A stretch of 64,000 nt of DNA from Ustilaginoidea virens. Its lineage: Eukaryota > Ascomycota > Sordariomycetes > Hypocreales > Clavicipitaceae. Below, in pieces: positions 21,398 to 32,831 of the stretch. Below the pieces are notes generated by a model. That model had not been told where the DNA came from and searched no databases. It saw only the letters and a list, made by a program, of their open reading frames with translations. Position 1 is the first letter of the stretch; every line of letters starts with the position of its first letter. The translations under genes were made by a program, and so were the position numbers. Location: positions 3,100,001 to 3,164,000 of the forward strand of contig NC_057317.1 in NCBI RefSeq assembly GCF_000687475.1, read 5' to 3'.

Positions 21398-24300
21398 ATG
21401 GGCAGCGTACTCGACAAGAATTCGTCCCGGGTGCGAAAACGGATTGAAAGCCACAGGTTTGAAAACGAGGAGGGTGATGAATACAAGGGTAGCGCGTTCG
21501 GAGGCTTCGGCGAATACTTTCGTCGCAAGAAGATCAAGCTTCAAAATCTCGATGCAGACATACGCGCCTCGTCCGACAAGCCTCAGATATTCAGGGGCAT
21601 AGTAGCTCATGTGACCGGCTATACGCAACCTCCGCTACACATGTACGCCCTTCTGTTGGGGTTTCGTCTTCCTTCTGTCGCTTACTAACTGTGGCGGTAA
21701 AGACTTCATCGCGACATCGTGGAGCATGGCGGTGGATTCCTGCAGTATCTAGACTCCAAGTCAATGGCCACCCACGTCATCGCTTCGACTTTGCCTCCCA
21801 AAAAGAGCGTCGAGTTCAGCCGCTATCGGATCGTGAAACCCGCCTGGATTGTGGACTCGATCGCCGCCGGGAAGCTGCTGCCATGGGCCGATTACCGCGT
21901 GTTGGACGAGGGGCCAAGGCAGCAAGTCCTGAAAATCGGTGGCGATACAACCATTTCGCAAACAAGCCCCCAGGTCCGGCGTGGGTATAAGGAACAAACG
22001 GACAACAGCTTTTATACGAGACAAATCAATTCTGCAACCACCACTCCCTGTCGGCCCTTGGATGGTCGGGGGAAAGGGCTGTCAGCACCAACTAGGCAGC
22101 CGGTTTGGGAAGAATCAAAAGATGAAAAACCGTGGCGGGATGAAGAGCAAGTCGCTTCTGTTTCAGATGCATATGATACCCATGAGATGTTGGAGAACCA
22201 TACTTTGACGAGGAGGACTCCGCCTGCCAGGGGTACAACTTCTAATGAGGGCGTGCCTCCTCCAGACAGGCTCGATGACCCCGTCAGTCACTCTTTAGCC
22301 TCTGGACCATCCAAGAACATGACTTCAGAGGAATATAATGCATGGCTGCTGTCAGATCCGCGTTTGCGAAAATCATCCACAGCCAACCCGGAATTTCTTC
22401 AGCAATTTTACTCGGAAAGCCGATTGCACCACCTATCGTCTTGGAAAGCAAACCTGAAGTCGTCGATGCAACGCCTCGCGGCGGAAAGAGGACTTTCGCA
22501 AAGCAAGCTCAAGAGAAAGCCGGGCGCCAGACAATACATCATGCACGTTGATTTCGACAGTTTCTTCTGTGCCGTGTCTCTCAAGTCCCATCCAGACTAC
22601 AAGGACAAGCCTGCTGCTGTTGCGCATAGCTCTGGGCCTGGTTCCGAAATAGCGAGCTGCAACTATCCGGCGCGCACGTTTGGCATCAAGAATGGAATGT
22701 GGATGAAACGAGCCTTGGAACTCTGCCCAAACATAAAGGTATTGCCGTATGATTTTCCAGCCTACGAAGACGCCAGCCGGCTCTTTTACGAATCAATCAT
22801 GTCCATTGGCGGAGTGGTTCAAAGCGTCAGCGTCGACGAGGCTTTGATTGATGCAACGGAGATTATTTACTCGGCTTGCGGCTCGCAAGGCGTTGGCATT
22901 GACGAGGGCAGTATCTGGCGAGAGCAGCAAAAGGCGGAGGAGATTGCTCTCGAACTCAGGAAGAGCATCAAGGGCAAGACGGCATGTGACGTTTCGGTGG
23001 GAATCGGGGGCAACATTCTCCAAGCCAAAGTGGCGCTTCGACGCGCCAAGCCTGCCGGACAATTTCAGTTGCGGCCAGAAGATGTGCTCCATGTTGTCGG
23101 GGAACTGACAGTGGAGAAGCTGCCCGGGGTTTCCTACAGCATCGGGGGGAAACTGGAAGACTTGGGCGTCAAGTTCGTCAAGGACATCCGCAACATTTCA
23201 AGAGAGCGCCTTGCTAGCGCGCTCGGACCCAAGACGGGCGATAAGCTAGCCGACTATGCGCGCGGGATAGATCGAACCCAGGTTGGTGAGCAACCGCCCA
23301 GAAAATCGGTCTCGGCCGAAGTCAGCTGGGGAATCCGCTTCATCAGCCAACAAGAAGCGGACGAGTTTGTGTACAACTTGTGCAAAGAGCTCGAAAAGCG
23401 ACTGCTGAACGAGCAGCTGAGGGGCAAGCATCTCACCGTGAAAATAATGCGACGGTCTCTGGACGCCCCGCTGGATCCAGCGAAGCATCTGGGGCACGGC
23501 AAATGCGACACCTTTAACAAGAGCATCACGTTCGGAGTGGCAACGCACAGCTGCGAAACAATCGGCAAGGAGGCGGTGTCGATTCTGAGGGCGTTCAAAT
23601 TCAGCCCCGGTGACTTGCGTGGCCTGGGCGTGCAAATGACCAAGCTAGAACCGATCAACAAGGCCGGCACCGGACACGGAGGACACGATGAGGGCAGCCA
23701 GCGAACATTGAGCTTCGGCCGCTTTGCCGTGCCTGTGTCGGCGAAGAAGGCAAGACGAGCAGAGCCTATTGACGAGATTGACAGTCCGAGGAAGCCCAAG
23801 AAGCAGGATGCCGTCAGCGGCATAGGTGCAGATCCCATTGCCGACGACGATTCCCCGACACCCCGCAAGCCAAAATCGCATGCTGCCATGGCACTCTCGA
23901 GGGCTCACCAGGAGGACGTCAAAGCGCACACGCCCCTCAACGTGTCCGGGACGCAGTTCATCATACCCAGCAACCCCGACGCGGCCGTGATGGCTGAGCT
24001 GCCAAGCGACATCAGAAACAGGCTGGTTGGCCAGCAACAGCGGCAAAACAGGCCCGACATTCCAAGCATGCAAAGGCAGGATGAGCCTGCACCGGCGAGG
24101 GGCCTTCTCCCCACGCAAATCGACGGCGAAGTATTCGACGCTCTGCCCGACGACGTCAAAGCCGAGGTGCTCGCAGCATACGCGCGCGCGCCAGAACAGC
24201 CGCAGTCGCCAAGGAGGGAGCCACAGCACGGGCCGCCTCCACGGAGGCAGGCAACACCTACCAAACGAGGGGGGATGCGGGGGGCTTCCAGCAGAGCCCA

Positions 24301-24898
24301 GCGTCGGCGAGACGCGCGGGTCGGCGTCGTCCAGACAAGGTTCAAGAGCGCACACGAAGGTGCCGCCGCAGCGATTGAGGAGATTGAGGAGCTGGACCCC
24401 GAGTTTCTGGCCGAGCTGCCGGAAGACGTGCGGAGGGAGGTGGTGGCCGACCATCGCCGGCGGAGGATGGCGCTCCGGTCCAGGCTCGACGCCCCCGGCC
24501 GCAGACGCCAAGTGCCCGACGCGAACGCTCCCCTAGCCGGCGGCCAGAGGAGAATCCAGTTTCCCGCGCCCCCCCGCAAGGTGGGCTTTGCCGGCTCGGG
24601 GGTGACATCGACGCCGGAGATCAAAGACATGATGGACGCGTGGCACTCCGAGACGCAGGACGAGGGCCCGCACGCTGGCGATGTGGCAGTCTTGGGCAAG
24701 TACATGGCCAGGGTGGTCAAGGACGAAAGGGACCTGGAAAAGGCGGTGGCGCTCATCAAGTGGTTGGAGCTTGTTGTCGAGCAGGATGGCAAGCCGGGGC
24801 CGGGACAGGCGTCATGGCGAGAGGCCGTGAAACAGGTACGACAGGCGGTGCAGACGGCGGTCACGGAGAGGGGTCTCGGGGCACTGGATATGTCATGA
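21398..24898 (+). CDS. REV1: DNA repair protein REV1, Y-family deoxycytidyl transferase
   Basis: Translesion polymerase and scaffold that inserts dCMP opposite abasic sites and recruits Pol zeta. Exons 21398-21642 and 21703-24898 with a 60-base intron (branch CTAAC) give about 1,146 residues. The start at 21398 is preferred over the in-frame ATG at 21323 because MGSVLDKNSSRVRKRIESH is the family N-terminus. Order: FGEYFRRKKIKLQNLD; BRCT at about 61-150; UmuC-type palm with YIMHVDFDSFF (Asp about 364-366) and SVDEAL (about 459); GVSYSIGGKLEDLG helix-hairpin region; little finger beginning KSVSAEVSWGIRF; three Leu-Pro ubiquitin-binding (UBM-type) motifs, AELPSDIRNRL, DALPDDVKAEV and AELPEDVRREV (about 845, 893 and 984); and a four-helix C-terminal domain (about 1068-1146). 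All catalytic carboxylates are present. Confidence 0.95.
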
Positions 24899-25055
24899 TC
24901 AGGCCGTGGCATGCGGGAATGACATTGGCATGGGCGGCAGTGCTGCATCATTGCCCACAGCCGCGTGTGGTGAAATCAAGTGCTTTGAAGGACGGCTGAT
25001 CCACTATCCGCCTTCTCTCTCTCTTGCAAGTCTGGTGACTTGACTTGCCGTCCCG

Positions 25056-25582
25056 TCACAAGCAAACCGCCCCCGCAAGCCCTCCCAGCAACAAGGCCAA
25101 CGGAGCCGACGCCCCCGCCGCACCACTGCGCTTATACACGCTCAGCTTCAACGACCCCCCACAAGCAAGAGAGTTGTTGCCGCCGCAGGGGAAATCGCAC
25201 TGGCCGTCGTCCAGCCTGGCGGCAATGCCAGACAAGCTCTGCGAGCACCAGCACTCCCTTTGGCCTTAACGTCAGCCGCCCAGAAAAGGAGGGGAAAAGG
25301 AAGAGAGAGAGAAAGAAAAAAAAAAAAAAAAGGAGGGAAAACATACTTTGACCATTCCAGCCCCGCGTAGCGGTAGTTGGTCCCCCTGGAGCAAAAGTCG
25401 AGACACTTGGGGATCGTCATGTCGGGCTCGACCTGGTTGACGCCGCCCGCCAGGGCGCGGGAGTGGTCCGAGCCCTCGACCTGGGTGGTCTCGGCGTAGC
25501 AGCCGTAGTAGGAGTACGTGCTGGAGGAGTGCGTGGAGAGGGCGAGGGCGGCTGGCGCGAGGGCCAGCAGCGGAACAAGCAT
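25056..25582 (-). CDS. small secreted WSC-domain protein, probably GPI-anchored
   Basis: Two exons, 25582-25347 and 25257-25056, with an 89-base intron full of T/C runs, give 145 residues. MLVPLLALAPAALALS is a signal peptide. The mature part is one WSC domain with its eight-Cys pattern: YYGCYAE, CLDFC, YAGLEWSK joined across the intron to ECWCSQSL, then CDFPCGGN and ACGG. The C-terminus is a small-residue stretch (SGAAGASAP) followed by a hydrophobic tail ending at VCL, which fits a GPI attachment signal. WSC domains bind carbohydrate and occur in wall-stress sensors, but no Ser/Thr-rich rod or kinase-coupling tail is present. A wall- or membrane-attached carbohydrate-binding role is inferred. 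The splice join is supported by frame and by the domain's Cys spacing. Confidence 0.82.
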
Positions 25583-27109
25583 GGCGGGTGGACGGGCTGC
25601 GCGAGGAACCTCTTGGGGGGAGGGGGGGTGGCAGTGGCAGTGGCAGAGAGGCGAGAAGGGTGGAAAAGAAGCCTGGTTGGGTCTGGTGCGGGTTGTGGTT
25701 GGACAAGGCCGGCAGGCTTTGAGGGTCCTGGTTCGTGATCAACGTAAGCTGGGAGTGGAGTAGGTTCCGACTGGGGTCTGAAAGGGTCTGAAAGGGTCTG
25801 AAAGTCCAGGATATCAGTGGGCGGCAAGTTGACGGCTTGGCAAATCAAGCGTGCCTTTTACAGCCGACATCGTGGGTTCGCATGCGACGAGAATGCCACG
25901 AAATCGGAACAAGAACGGAACGGGTCCAAAAGAGTCTGGTTTGAGTGTCCGTCCCGTTCGCAGCAAGCTGCGTGTGGCTCCAACCTCCAAGCCTGGTGTT
26001 GGACATGTGCACGACCATTTCTCAATGGGGAAGCTGGCGCCGGCCGGCCATGGCAAGCTAAGCGACCAGGACCAGGGCGGAGAAGTGATTGATAAGATTG
26101 ATTCGAGAGACAAGCCGTCGCCCAGCCAAAGGTACCGAAAGTCTCAAGCCTTGACTCGGAAGCCAACTCCACCACTCCACCGTCAAGCCCGTCGCCTGTT
26201 GCGTCGGCGTCGGCGTCGGCGTCGGTTGTATCTGATGCATAACGTAGAATGAGAGCCTCTGCATGTTCCTAGCGGTACTGGCTGACGCTGGCTCCGGGCC
26301 ACTGCTACCCAACTGTTTTGTGGTAATATTGTTTTGCCGTGAAGGAGAATGGAGAGCGAGTATATAGTAGTATGTTTGGACTTGGCATGAAAAGAATTTT
26401 TCCTGACTCGGACGCTACCAGCCGCGTTGATTCATCCAAGAGCCAACCTATGTATCCACGCCAATGTTTGACCTCTATTTTCTTTTTCCTTCTTTCTTCG
26501 AAAGAGAAAGAAGAGATCTTTCTTCGAAAGTTAAAGAAGAAGAGGAGAATTCTCCTCGAGCGACTGCATGTACTGCTCGTATGCTGGCGTCGTCTACACG
26601 GCTCTGTAGGATGTTTGTTTTATCAGACTTGTCACCTGATCCACTGCTTCCATCGCTTGCCACTGTCCGGAAAGTCATCATGATGTGGGTTGCTCCCAGT
26701 GGTATACATCGCGAAGATGTGACTTGGCGCTGACAAAGTTCACATCATCATCCTTTCATGCGAAGAGAAGGGGTCCGATTTAGCGGTATTAAATCTCCGC
26801 ATGACATGACGTTCTGTTCGTTTGGTAAACGAGGCCCACAGGGTTGCCACCAACCCTTGTTCTCTTTTGTTGTGGAGCGCAAGTTTGGACCAGCAGCTAT
26901 TTGAGTCAGCCGGCTTCAAGTACGAGAGACAATGATGTGGCGGCATTACAGAGCTGAGAGGGCTGCAGTATAAAGGTCCGTCTCCGTCGACCTGTAACTG
27001 TCGACTTGCAGTTTTTCGCTTCTGGGCCTTTCCATCTTCCTTTTCTCGCGCAGATTCATCCTTGCCAGAAAACATCTTGCCTGCCTCGGTTTCGTCAAGT
27101 GTGCCAACC
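25583..27109. other. 1.5 kb divergent intergenic region (WSC / GNAT)
   Basis: No gene supported. Contains G-rich sequence at 25613-25650, three tandem copies of GGTCTGAAA at about 25776-25804, CGGCGT repeats at about 26203-26222, and a cluster of inverted repeats at about 26489-26557 listed separately. Confidence 0.5.
26489..26557. repeat. cluster of short inverted and direct repeats
   Basis: TCTTTCTTCGAAAG occurs twice, 26 bases apart (26491-26504 and 26517-26530). The first lies in an 8-bp stem (CTTCTTTC / GAAAGAAG, 26489-26513). A perfect 16-base palindrome, GAGGAGAATTCTCCTC, follows at 26542-26557. Function unknown; it lies about 550 bases before the GNAT gene. Confidence 0.8.
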
Positions 27110-27967
27110 ATGGGTCACGTCGTCCTGCCTGCCCTTATTCCAGACATTCGTCGTGTCTACGATGTGTATTTCGCCGCATTCGAGCACGATTTGATGGGCC
27201 GAATCATGTTGGATATTATATTCCCTGGCTCGCAAATCACCGCTGAGGGATTCAGAAAGGCTCACACGGCCGGGACGTTGCAGTACTGGCACACCAGTAC
27301 CGAGCAGTACACTGTGAAATGTGTCGACACCAGCAGTGGCGAAACCATCGGCATGGGCCTCACCGATGTCTATCTCCGGGAGAGATCTCCAGAGCAGCGT
27401 CGAAACCACGGAGTGACTTGGTTGGAAGGCGAACATCGGGAACGCGCCGAGAAGGTGTTGAATCCACTGTGGGAAATGAGGGAAAAGCTGTTTGGTGGCC
27501 GGCCGTACATCTGTGAGTTGATCGCAAATGGTTCCTACGAGCTGCCAGAATCGAACAAGTGCTGCGGCTTTGGCCCCCGTGGAACTTTGACACGAGCGGA
27601 GAACTGACCAGGGGGGAGGGCAAAACGGAACGAAAATCTAGACTGCCACGTTATTGCGGTGGACCCCAAGCATCAGGGGCGCAAGGCCGGCAAGGCGCTC
27701 GTTCAGTGGTGGAATCAGCTCAGCGAACTCACCGGCCTGCCTGCGTACTTGGAATCGTCTCCCTCAACCGCCAACCTGTACAAGAAGATGGGGTACGAAC
27801 TGCTGCCCGAAAAAATCACCCACAAGGCCGAGGTTCTGGGCACAGAGACGGATATCGAGGTGCCTTTGATGGTCAAGATGCCGCCTGCTGCTGGAGGCAT
27901 GACGTTCGACGAGTGGCGGCAGAAGGGCTATCCCGAGTTTCCAGCCCTGCCCTTGGCTTCACCATAA
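27110..27967 (+). CDS. GNAT-family N-acetyltransferase
   Basis: Two exons, 27110-27512 and 27642-27967, with a 129-base intron (donor GTGAGT, acceptor CTAG), give about 242 residues. The start at 27110 has an excellent context (CCAACCATGG) and begins MGHVVLPALIPDIRRVYDVYFAAF, as in related fungal proteins; an in-frame ATG at 27062 would add 16 residues. The C-terminal half carries the acetyl-CoA site: YCHVIAVDPKHQGRKAGKALVQWW (motif A, Q-x-x-G-x-A type), then LPAYLESSPSTANLYKKMGYE (motif B). The N-terminal region has FPGSQITAEGFRKAH and VKCVDTSSGETIGMG. No targeting signal is visible. The substrate is not predictable; many fungal paralogues of this class are uncharacterised. Confidence 0.87.
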
Positions 27968-28758
27968 GCGTGCGTGTCTGGCTCTGTCGATGTGAGGAGA
28001 CAGAGTCCGGACGAGGGGGTTTAGTTCAGGATGGCGTCTAGGAATGACCGTCTGGGGGCGATTAGCCGATCATCTTGATTGCAAGCAAATCATTGATCAC
28101 TCAATAATGAACCAATGGTCAGGCGTTCAGGCGTCAACTTCTTTCTGCTTGACCTGGGTGCACTCAATGGGCCCCGCGAAGCTGCATTGTGGTGGTTTGG
28201 AAGGGGGGCTTGGTTGGAAAAAAGGAGCGGAGTACTTGAGAGGTACTTGGCATGTTCAGAAACGTAACCGCGGAAGAACCAACAGCGTGGAATCATGCCT
28301 GCAAAGAAGAAAGCAGGTATACACGGAATTCAAAGAGGAACCAAGCCCCATTTTCTCTCCTCTGTCCGAAACGGTTTTGATTCTTGACCGATATTTCTTC
28401 ATCCTGCTCTTCAAATCGGGCTATCAACGTGGGAATATGGTGGCGACTAAGTGCTCTCTCTGCTTAGCACTCCCAAGTGACTACGCCCGGTAAGGTACCT
28501 ACCTATGTACCTTGGGTAATTACCAGTCGCCCTTGATGAGCTGCCTGGGTCCGACCTTGGTGGTTCCCCACAACTGAAGCCAATTTGTCATCAAAATCGC
28601 GACGGGCTCAACACGCATCCTCCACAGCCACGAGCACTGGAACTCAACAACACCACCGCCATAATCGACCGCTTGGTGCGAATCCGTAACCCCCTCCGGT
28701 CCCATCCTGCGTGCGTGCGTGCCGTGCCAGTCAATCGCTCACTCTCCCGATAGTCAAG
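27968..28758. other. intergenic region upstream of SHR3
   Basis: No gene supported; a 149-codon frame at 28044-28493 has no family features. Contains a GGTACCTACCTATGTACC element near 28494-28512, one of the recurring GGTACCTA motifs in this window. Confidence 0.45.
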
Positions 28759-28878
28759 ATGGGCTCATACATTGACTGGTCCAAGACGACCAAGTCTGCC
28801 AACTACCATGGCTCGGGTTCATTCTCGACCTTTATGATTATTGGACGTATGTTGTCTTTTCCGCGGCCATAGTCGCGT

Positions 28879-28916
<38 letters not shown>

Positions 28917-29528
28917 CCCTCTATAACCGTTGGATGAGTGTTGATCGCTGACTGCCTCGTCCCAGCGACTTGCTTCTTCCTCGGAATCCTCTTCGCGTCA
29001 TTTCCCTACGACTTCCCCTTGCTATGGAGTAAGGAACCTGTGCCAGCCAGCTACTATGATCAGCTCGAGACGCATTTGAAATTCATCCATCAGTCGCCTC
29101 CCCTCATCGGCCGGATGCTCAATATCATTGTCAGCGTGGGGTTTCTGGGAATGTTCATCAAGCTGTTCAAGCCCAGCGAGGCTAACTTCCTCTTTGACGG
29201 CGCATCGCTGATTCTCTACACCATTGGTGTTGCCGTGTACATTTCCAACATTGTCAAAGGCCTGCGTACCGTAAGCTCCGGGTTCTGGGATAGCGAGGCC
29301 TTCGAGAACGCCAACAAGAACGCCGATGGCGACTTGATCCTTGGAAGGGAAGATAGTCTGCGGGTGTTGTCCGCCAGCAACACAATCCTAGCTCTGGTCC
29401 TTATCGGTGTCCTAGTGCTGCAGGCCGGGCAATGGTATGCCGAAAAGAGAGACAGGGATGACGAGGCCGCTGTCGCCTCCAAGAAGGACTCTCCTGCTAG
29501 CAAAGCCACTACGAAGAAGAAGCAGTAG
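28759..29528 (+). CDS. SHR3: SHR3-type ER membrane chaperone for amino-acid permeases
   Basis: Packaging chaperone that helps amino-acid permeases fold and leave the ER. Exons 28759-28846 and 28966-29528, with a 119-base intron carrying 33 T, give 216 residues. Joining gives STFMIIG-PTCFFLGILFASFPYDFPLLW, the hallmark first membrane span of the family. Further spans lie at about residues 73-91, 97-120 and 150-168, four in total as in yeast Shr3. The cytosolic tail is charged (EKRDRDDEAAVASKKD) and ends KKKQ, which fits a KKXX ER-retrieval signal. Start context is good (CAAGATGGGC). The gene is alone on its strand, followed by 1.6 kb without genes. Confidence 0.93.
28884..28916. repeat. poly-T run (33 T) inside the SHR3 intron
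   Basis: Uninterrupted 33-T run about 50 bases upstream of the intron acceptor, on the transcribed strand. It could act as an extended polypyrimidine tract. Confidence 0.95.
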
Positions 29529-30116
29529 GAAGGCGAGTAGGTCGGGGGCGCTGCTTCTTCTCCATCAACGCACTGGGAGAAAAAAAAAACCAAAGAAAAA
29601 AACCCAACAAAAAAAAACAGGGCAAAGGGCATGCTCACCCCCCCTTCCTGCCAGCTACTGCAGAATAGGCAGATCAGAGGAGAACCGGCTGGGAGGTGCC
29701 CAAGGTGGAATTTGCGCTAGACATGCTTATGCTTGTGAAGCGCGTCCGTCAAGATTGGATAATGCCGGCCTCGAACCCTCCCTCCATTCGAACAAGAGAC
29801 GGACATTGGTTGCTTGCCAAGAAGGGAAACGCGGCGAACGCAGGCTTCTATAAAATGTATTGAGTGCAGAGTGCAGAGTGCGTAATAAGGCGATTCGAGC
29901 GCTTGAAGCGGGCCTAGGTCCCGTCCCATACGTATGTACTGTACATATCCGACACACTCATCCAGCAGGCGGTGGGCCAGGCCAGCGTCCGCTTAGACTC
30001 AAAAGTTCATTGCTGGTCAAGACATGGGCAAAAAGACGGCCGGGGGGGACGGCGAAAAGGAGCCGAATCGCGAGAAAATTGACGCGGCAATCTTGCCGAC
30101 AGTGATTCCGGCCTAG

Positions 30117-30172
30117 TGATGTGTGTGATGTGATGTGTGATGTGTGATGTGTGATGTGTGATGTGGGATTTG
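30117..30172. repeat. TGTGTGATG-type minisatellite
   Basis: About six tandem units of TGTGTGATG and the shortened TGTGATG, grading into GGGATTTGG copies. Confidence 0.9.
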
Positions 30173-30720
30173 GGGTTTGGGATTTGGGCGAATTGTCGAT
30201 GCCACCAACCCCGTGTTTCGACTGGCAATCTTGGCCTTGTCCGTCCGGCAACCCGGCAATTCCGGCTTTGTAGCTGCTACAAACTGCGGAGCATGGAGTA
30301 CTATGTCGACTGCAGTGCTGAGTTCCAGCTTTCTAGTACTCCGGATGTACAGGCAACTGAGTCCTGAGGCCTGAGGCCTGAAGTCCTGCGTGCTGACAGT
30401 GGCGACATTGATTTGACCCATGGAGTCAGACTAGAGGTAGGAATCGCACAGTTGGGCCGAGATGGGGGACATGGAGTTATTTCTGTTCTGCATCTGCATA
30501 AACACTCAGTACACCCCAACGCCTAGCACCTTGCACCTCGCAACTATTGATTTCTCCTTGCTGCAACCGTCCTTGCATGCACCTTGCATCCCGAGTCCTG
30601 CAGGGCTGGCCGACTTGTCGGGCTGCAGCACATGATGATGACGATGAGGAGGATGATGCCGGTGATTCGTGATTCTGCGCGCGAAACGCTCAGATGCTGC
30701 CAGGCTCCTCCTCCCTCTGA

Positions 30721-30771
30721 CTGGGCCTGGCCAAGAGGGCCTGGCCAAGAGGGCCTGGCCAAGAGGGCCGG
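30721..30771. repeat. 15-base repeat GGGCCTGGCCAAGAG
   Basis: Three full copies and one partial copy, head to tail, without substitutions. Each unit contains the inverted repeat GGCCTGGCC-like core. Confidence 0.9.
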
Positions 30772-31164
30772 AACTAATTGACATTGCATTGAACTCTCAG
30801 ACCCTGCGCAAACCGCCGCCGCCGTGGCATACCACCAGTTGACCCCCACGAGAATAATCCTACCAGACTTTCGGCCACTCATCCATGTATAGAACACAAA
30901 CATGGCATTTCTCTTCACTTCTGCCCCTCATTCTTCTTTTGTCCCCTTTCAAACTGCTGCACCTCTTGTTGTTCTTCTTGGTTCTTTGCCGCTCTCCGCT
31001 GTTCTCGCCTTGTCTGTCTGTTAAAGGGTCCAGTCTGGAGCTGGTGGAACGGAGAAGGGCTTATCGTTATCGGCCTCTGCGCCGCCGCCGTCACCGCCGT
31101 CACCGCTCATAGTGGACATAAAACAGCTCGAGGTTTGGGACCCCGCCATCCGCCTCCTGTCAAC

Positions 31165-32321
31165 ATGGACCACGCCCAAATCAATGTCCAACCCTCCTCG
31201 GCTATGCCCTCGGAGCTTGTCCTTCGCGGCAGCTCGGCGCTCGTTGAAGCATTCGAGGGCATCGCATACGGATCCGTGAGTCACGTTCACAAGCCCACTC
31301 GCCGGAGATGCACGATGCGCACAACACTTCCCCCCCCCCCCCCCCCCCCCCCCATCCCCTCGCTCCCCTCCTTCCTCCCAACAGACCGGCGGGCGGGCAT
31401 GTTGGCTGACCGCAAACCTTCTGCCGCCAGATTGCGGGCATCATTGGCAAATACATCGAATACCCCTTCGACACCGTCAAAGTCCGGTTGCAGAGCCAGC
31501 CAGACCACCTCCCACTTCGCTACACGGGCCCCCTCGACTGCTTCAGGCAATCCTTCAGAGCCGACGGATTCTCCGGCCTTTACCGAGGCATTAGCGCTCC
31601 GCTGGTCGGAGCGGCCGCCGAAACCAGCAGCCTCTTTGTATTCGAAAAGGTCGGACGGGAAGCCCTCTTCAGTACCGGTTTTTCTTCTCGAGAAAAGGGC
31701 CTGTCCGTGCCGGCTCTTTGGGCCACTGGCGCGTTTTCTGGCGTTTGCACCTCGTTCGTCTTGACGCCAATTGAGCTGGTCAAGTGCAAGGTCCAAGTGC
31801 CAGCCCACGTGGAAGGCCACGCAGCTCCTCCTGTGCGCCCTCTCGCCGTCGTGCGACATGTCTTTCGCCACGAGGGCCTGCGCGGATTCTGGCGCGGCCA
31901 GATGGGAACCCTCGTCAGAGAAGGTGGCGGGAGTGCCGCCTGGTTTGGTGCCAAAGAGACGGTGACATCCTTGTTTTACGGCATCAGAGAACGGTCAGCC
32001 AAGTCTCGCTCAGAGGCTCAGACGGCCATGGCCCAGCCGCTGCCGCTTTGGCAGCAAGCAGTGGCTGGCGCCTCGGCTGGCGTTTCGTACAACTTCCTCT
32101 TCTTTCCCGCCGACACCATCAAATCCCGCATGCAAACAGTTGCTGTGGGCACGCTGGCCCGGAAGAGCGGCTTTTTGCAAGAAGGTATTATGATATGGCG
32201 ACAGCATGGTGTTCGTGGCCTGTATCGCGGTTGCGGAATCACCTGCATGCGGTCTGCGCCGAGCTCCGCCTTCATCTTCATGATTTACGATGGCCTGAAG
32301 CGAAATTTCCCCATGCAATAG
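31165..32321 (+). CDS. mitochondrial ornithine carrier (ARG-13/ORT1 type)
   Basis: Inner-membrane carrier that exports ornithine from mitochondria for arginine synthesis. Exons 31165-31275 and 31431-32321, with a 155-base intron holding a 24-C run, give 333 residues. The intron joins AYGS to [23 protein letters not shown]. Carrier signatures are [20 protein letters not shown] and [39 protein letters not shown] and [22 protein letters not shown] are characteristic of the ORT1/ARG-13 branch and separate it from TPC1, the other carrier in the window. ATG at 31165 follows CAAC; an in-frame ATG at 31135 would add 10 residues. The length is usual for the subfamily. Orthology to Neurospora arg-13 is by recollection of family sequence. 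Confidence 0.9.
31330..31353. repeat. poly-C run (24 C) inside the ornithine carrier intron
   Basis: Uninterrupted C run in intron 1 of the ornithine carrier gene. It is likely to be length-variable and hard to assemble. Confidence 0.9.
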
Positions 32322-32831
32322 TAGCATTGCGGCGCACACGGATCGAATCAGTTCAGAATCCTGCCTGGGAAGAGGCTGACCTTGACTTGACTGCCTTTTG
32401 ACACAAAAACTCCTCCATGGTGATTTTTTTTTCTTCCCTTTCTATGTGATGATCATCTGCACGGCGTTGAGGGAATCTTTTTTTTTTTTTATCTTCCTTT
32501 TTCTTTCTTTCTTTCTTTCTTGCTTTTTTTTTCTTTCTTCTTGCCCTCTTTCTTTTGCGGGGTAAATTCCCATTGTCTTGAGGGTTTACAAGCGTTTCAT
32601 ACAGCATCCAAGACGTAAATACTCTGATAGAATTAAACTAAAAAATCTTCGCGTTCGTCACCAACTCTGTGGCTCGTCATCGGGGAGTACTAGGGACAGC
32701 CTTGCCCATAGAATGTGTCTTCCCCATGCCCTTTCTCCAGGGTGGTTTGCCTACAGACGGGCTTCAAAAACCCCTGAGATATTGGGGGACATTTGGCAAA
32801 TCGTTGTCTCCTCCAGCCCACCCCTAGCCCA
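32322..32831. other. convergent 3' region
   Basis: 510 bases between the ornithine carrier and TspO-like stop codons, with T and CTTT-rich tracts at 32423-32560. Likely 3' UTRs; no gene seen. Confidence 0.5.

Larger units (their letters stand above)
29529..31164. other. 1.6 kb intergenic region with minisatellites
   Basis: No gene supported. Contains A-rich sequence directly after the SHR3 stop (29578-29620), a TGTGTGATG array (30117-30172), a GCCTGAGG doublet near 30365-30380 and a 15-base repeat (30721-30771). The 3' part is CT-rich and should hold the promoter of the ornithine carrier gene. Confidence 0.5.

Noticed and set aside
23254..24951. Long minus-strand frames (211-348 codons) opposite REV1
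   Set aside because: Shadows of the GC-rich REV1 coding sequence; no motifs and rich in Cys, Arg and Ser typical of antisense reading.
28044..28493. 149-codon plus-strand frame upstream of SHR3
   Set aside because: No family motifs, no splice partners and unremarkable start; treated as chance.
31021..31290. 89-codon minus-strand frame overlapping exon 1 of the ornithine carrier
   Set aside because: Antisense to a well-supported exon and rich in GDGG repeats.
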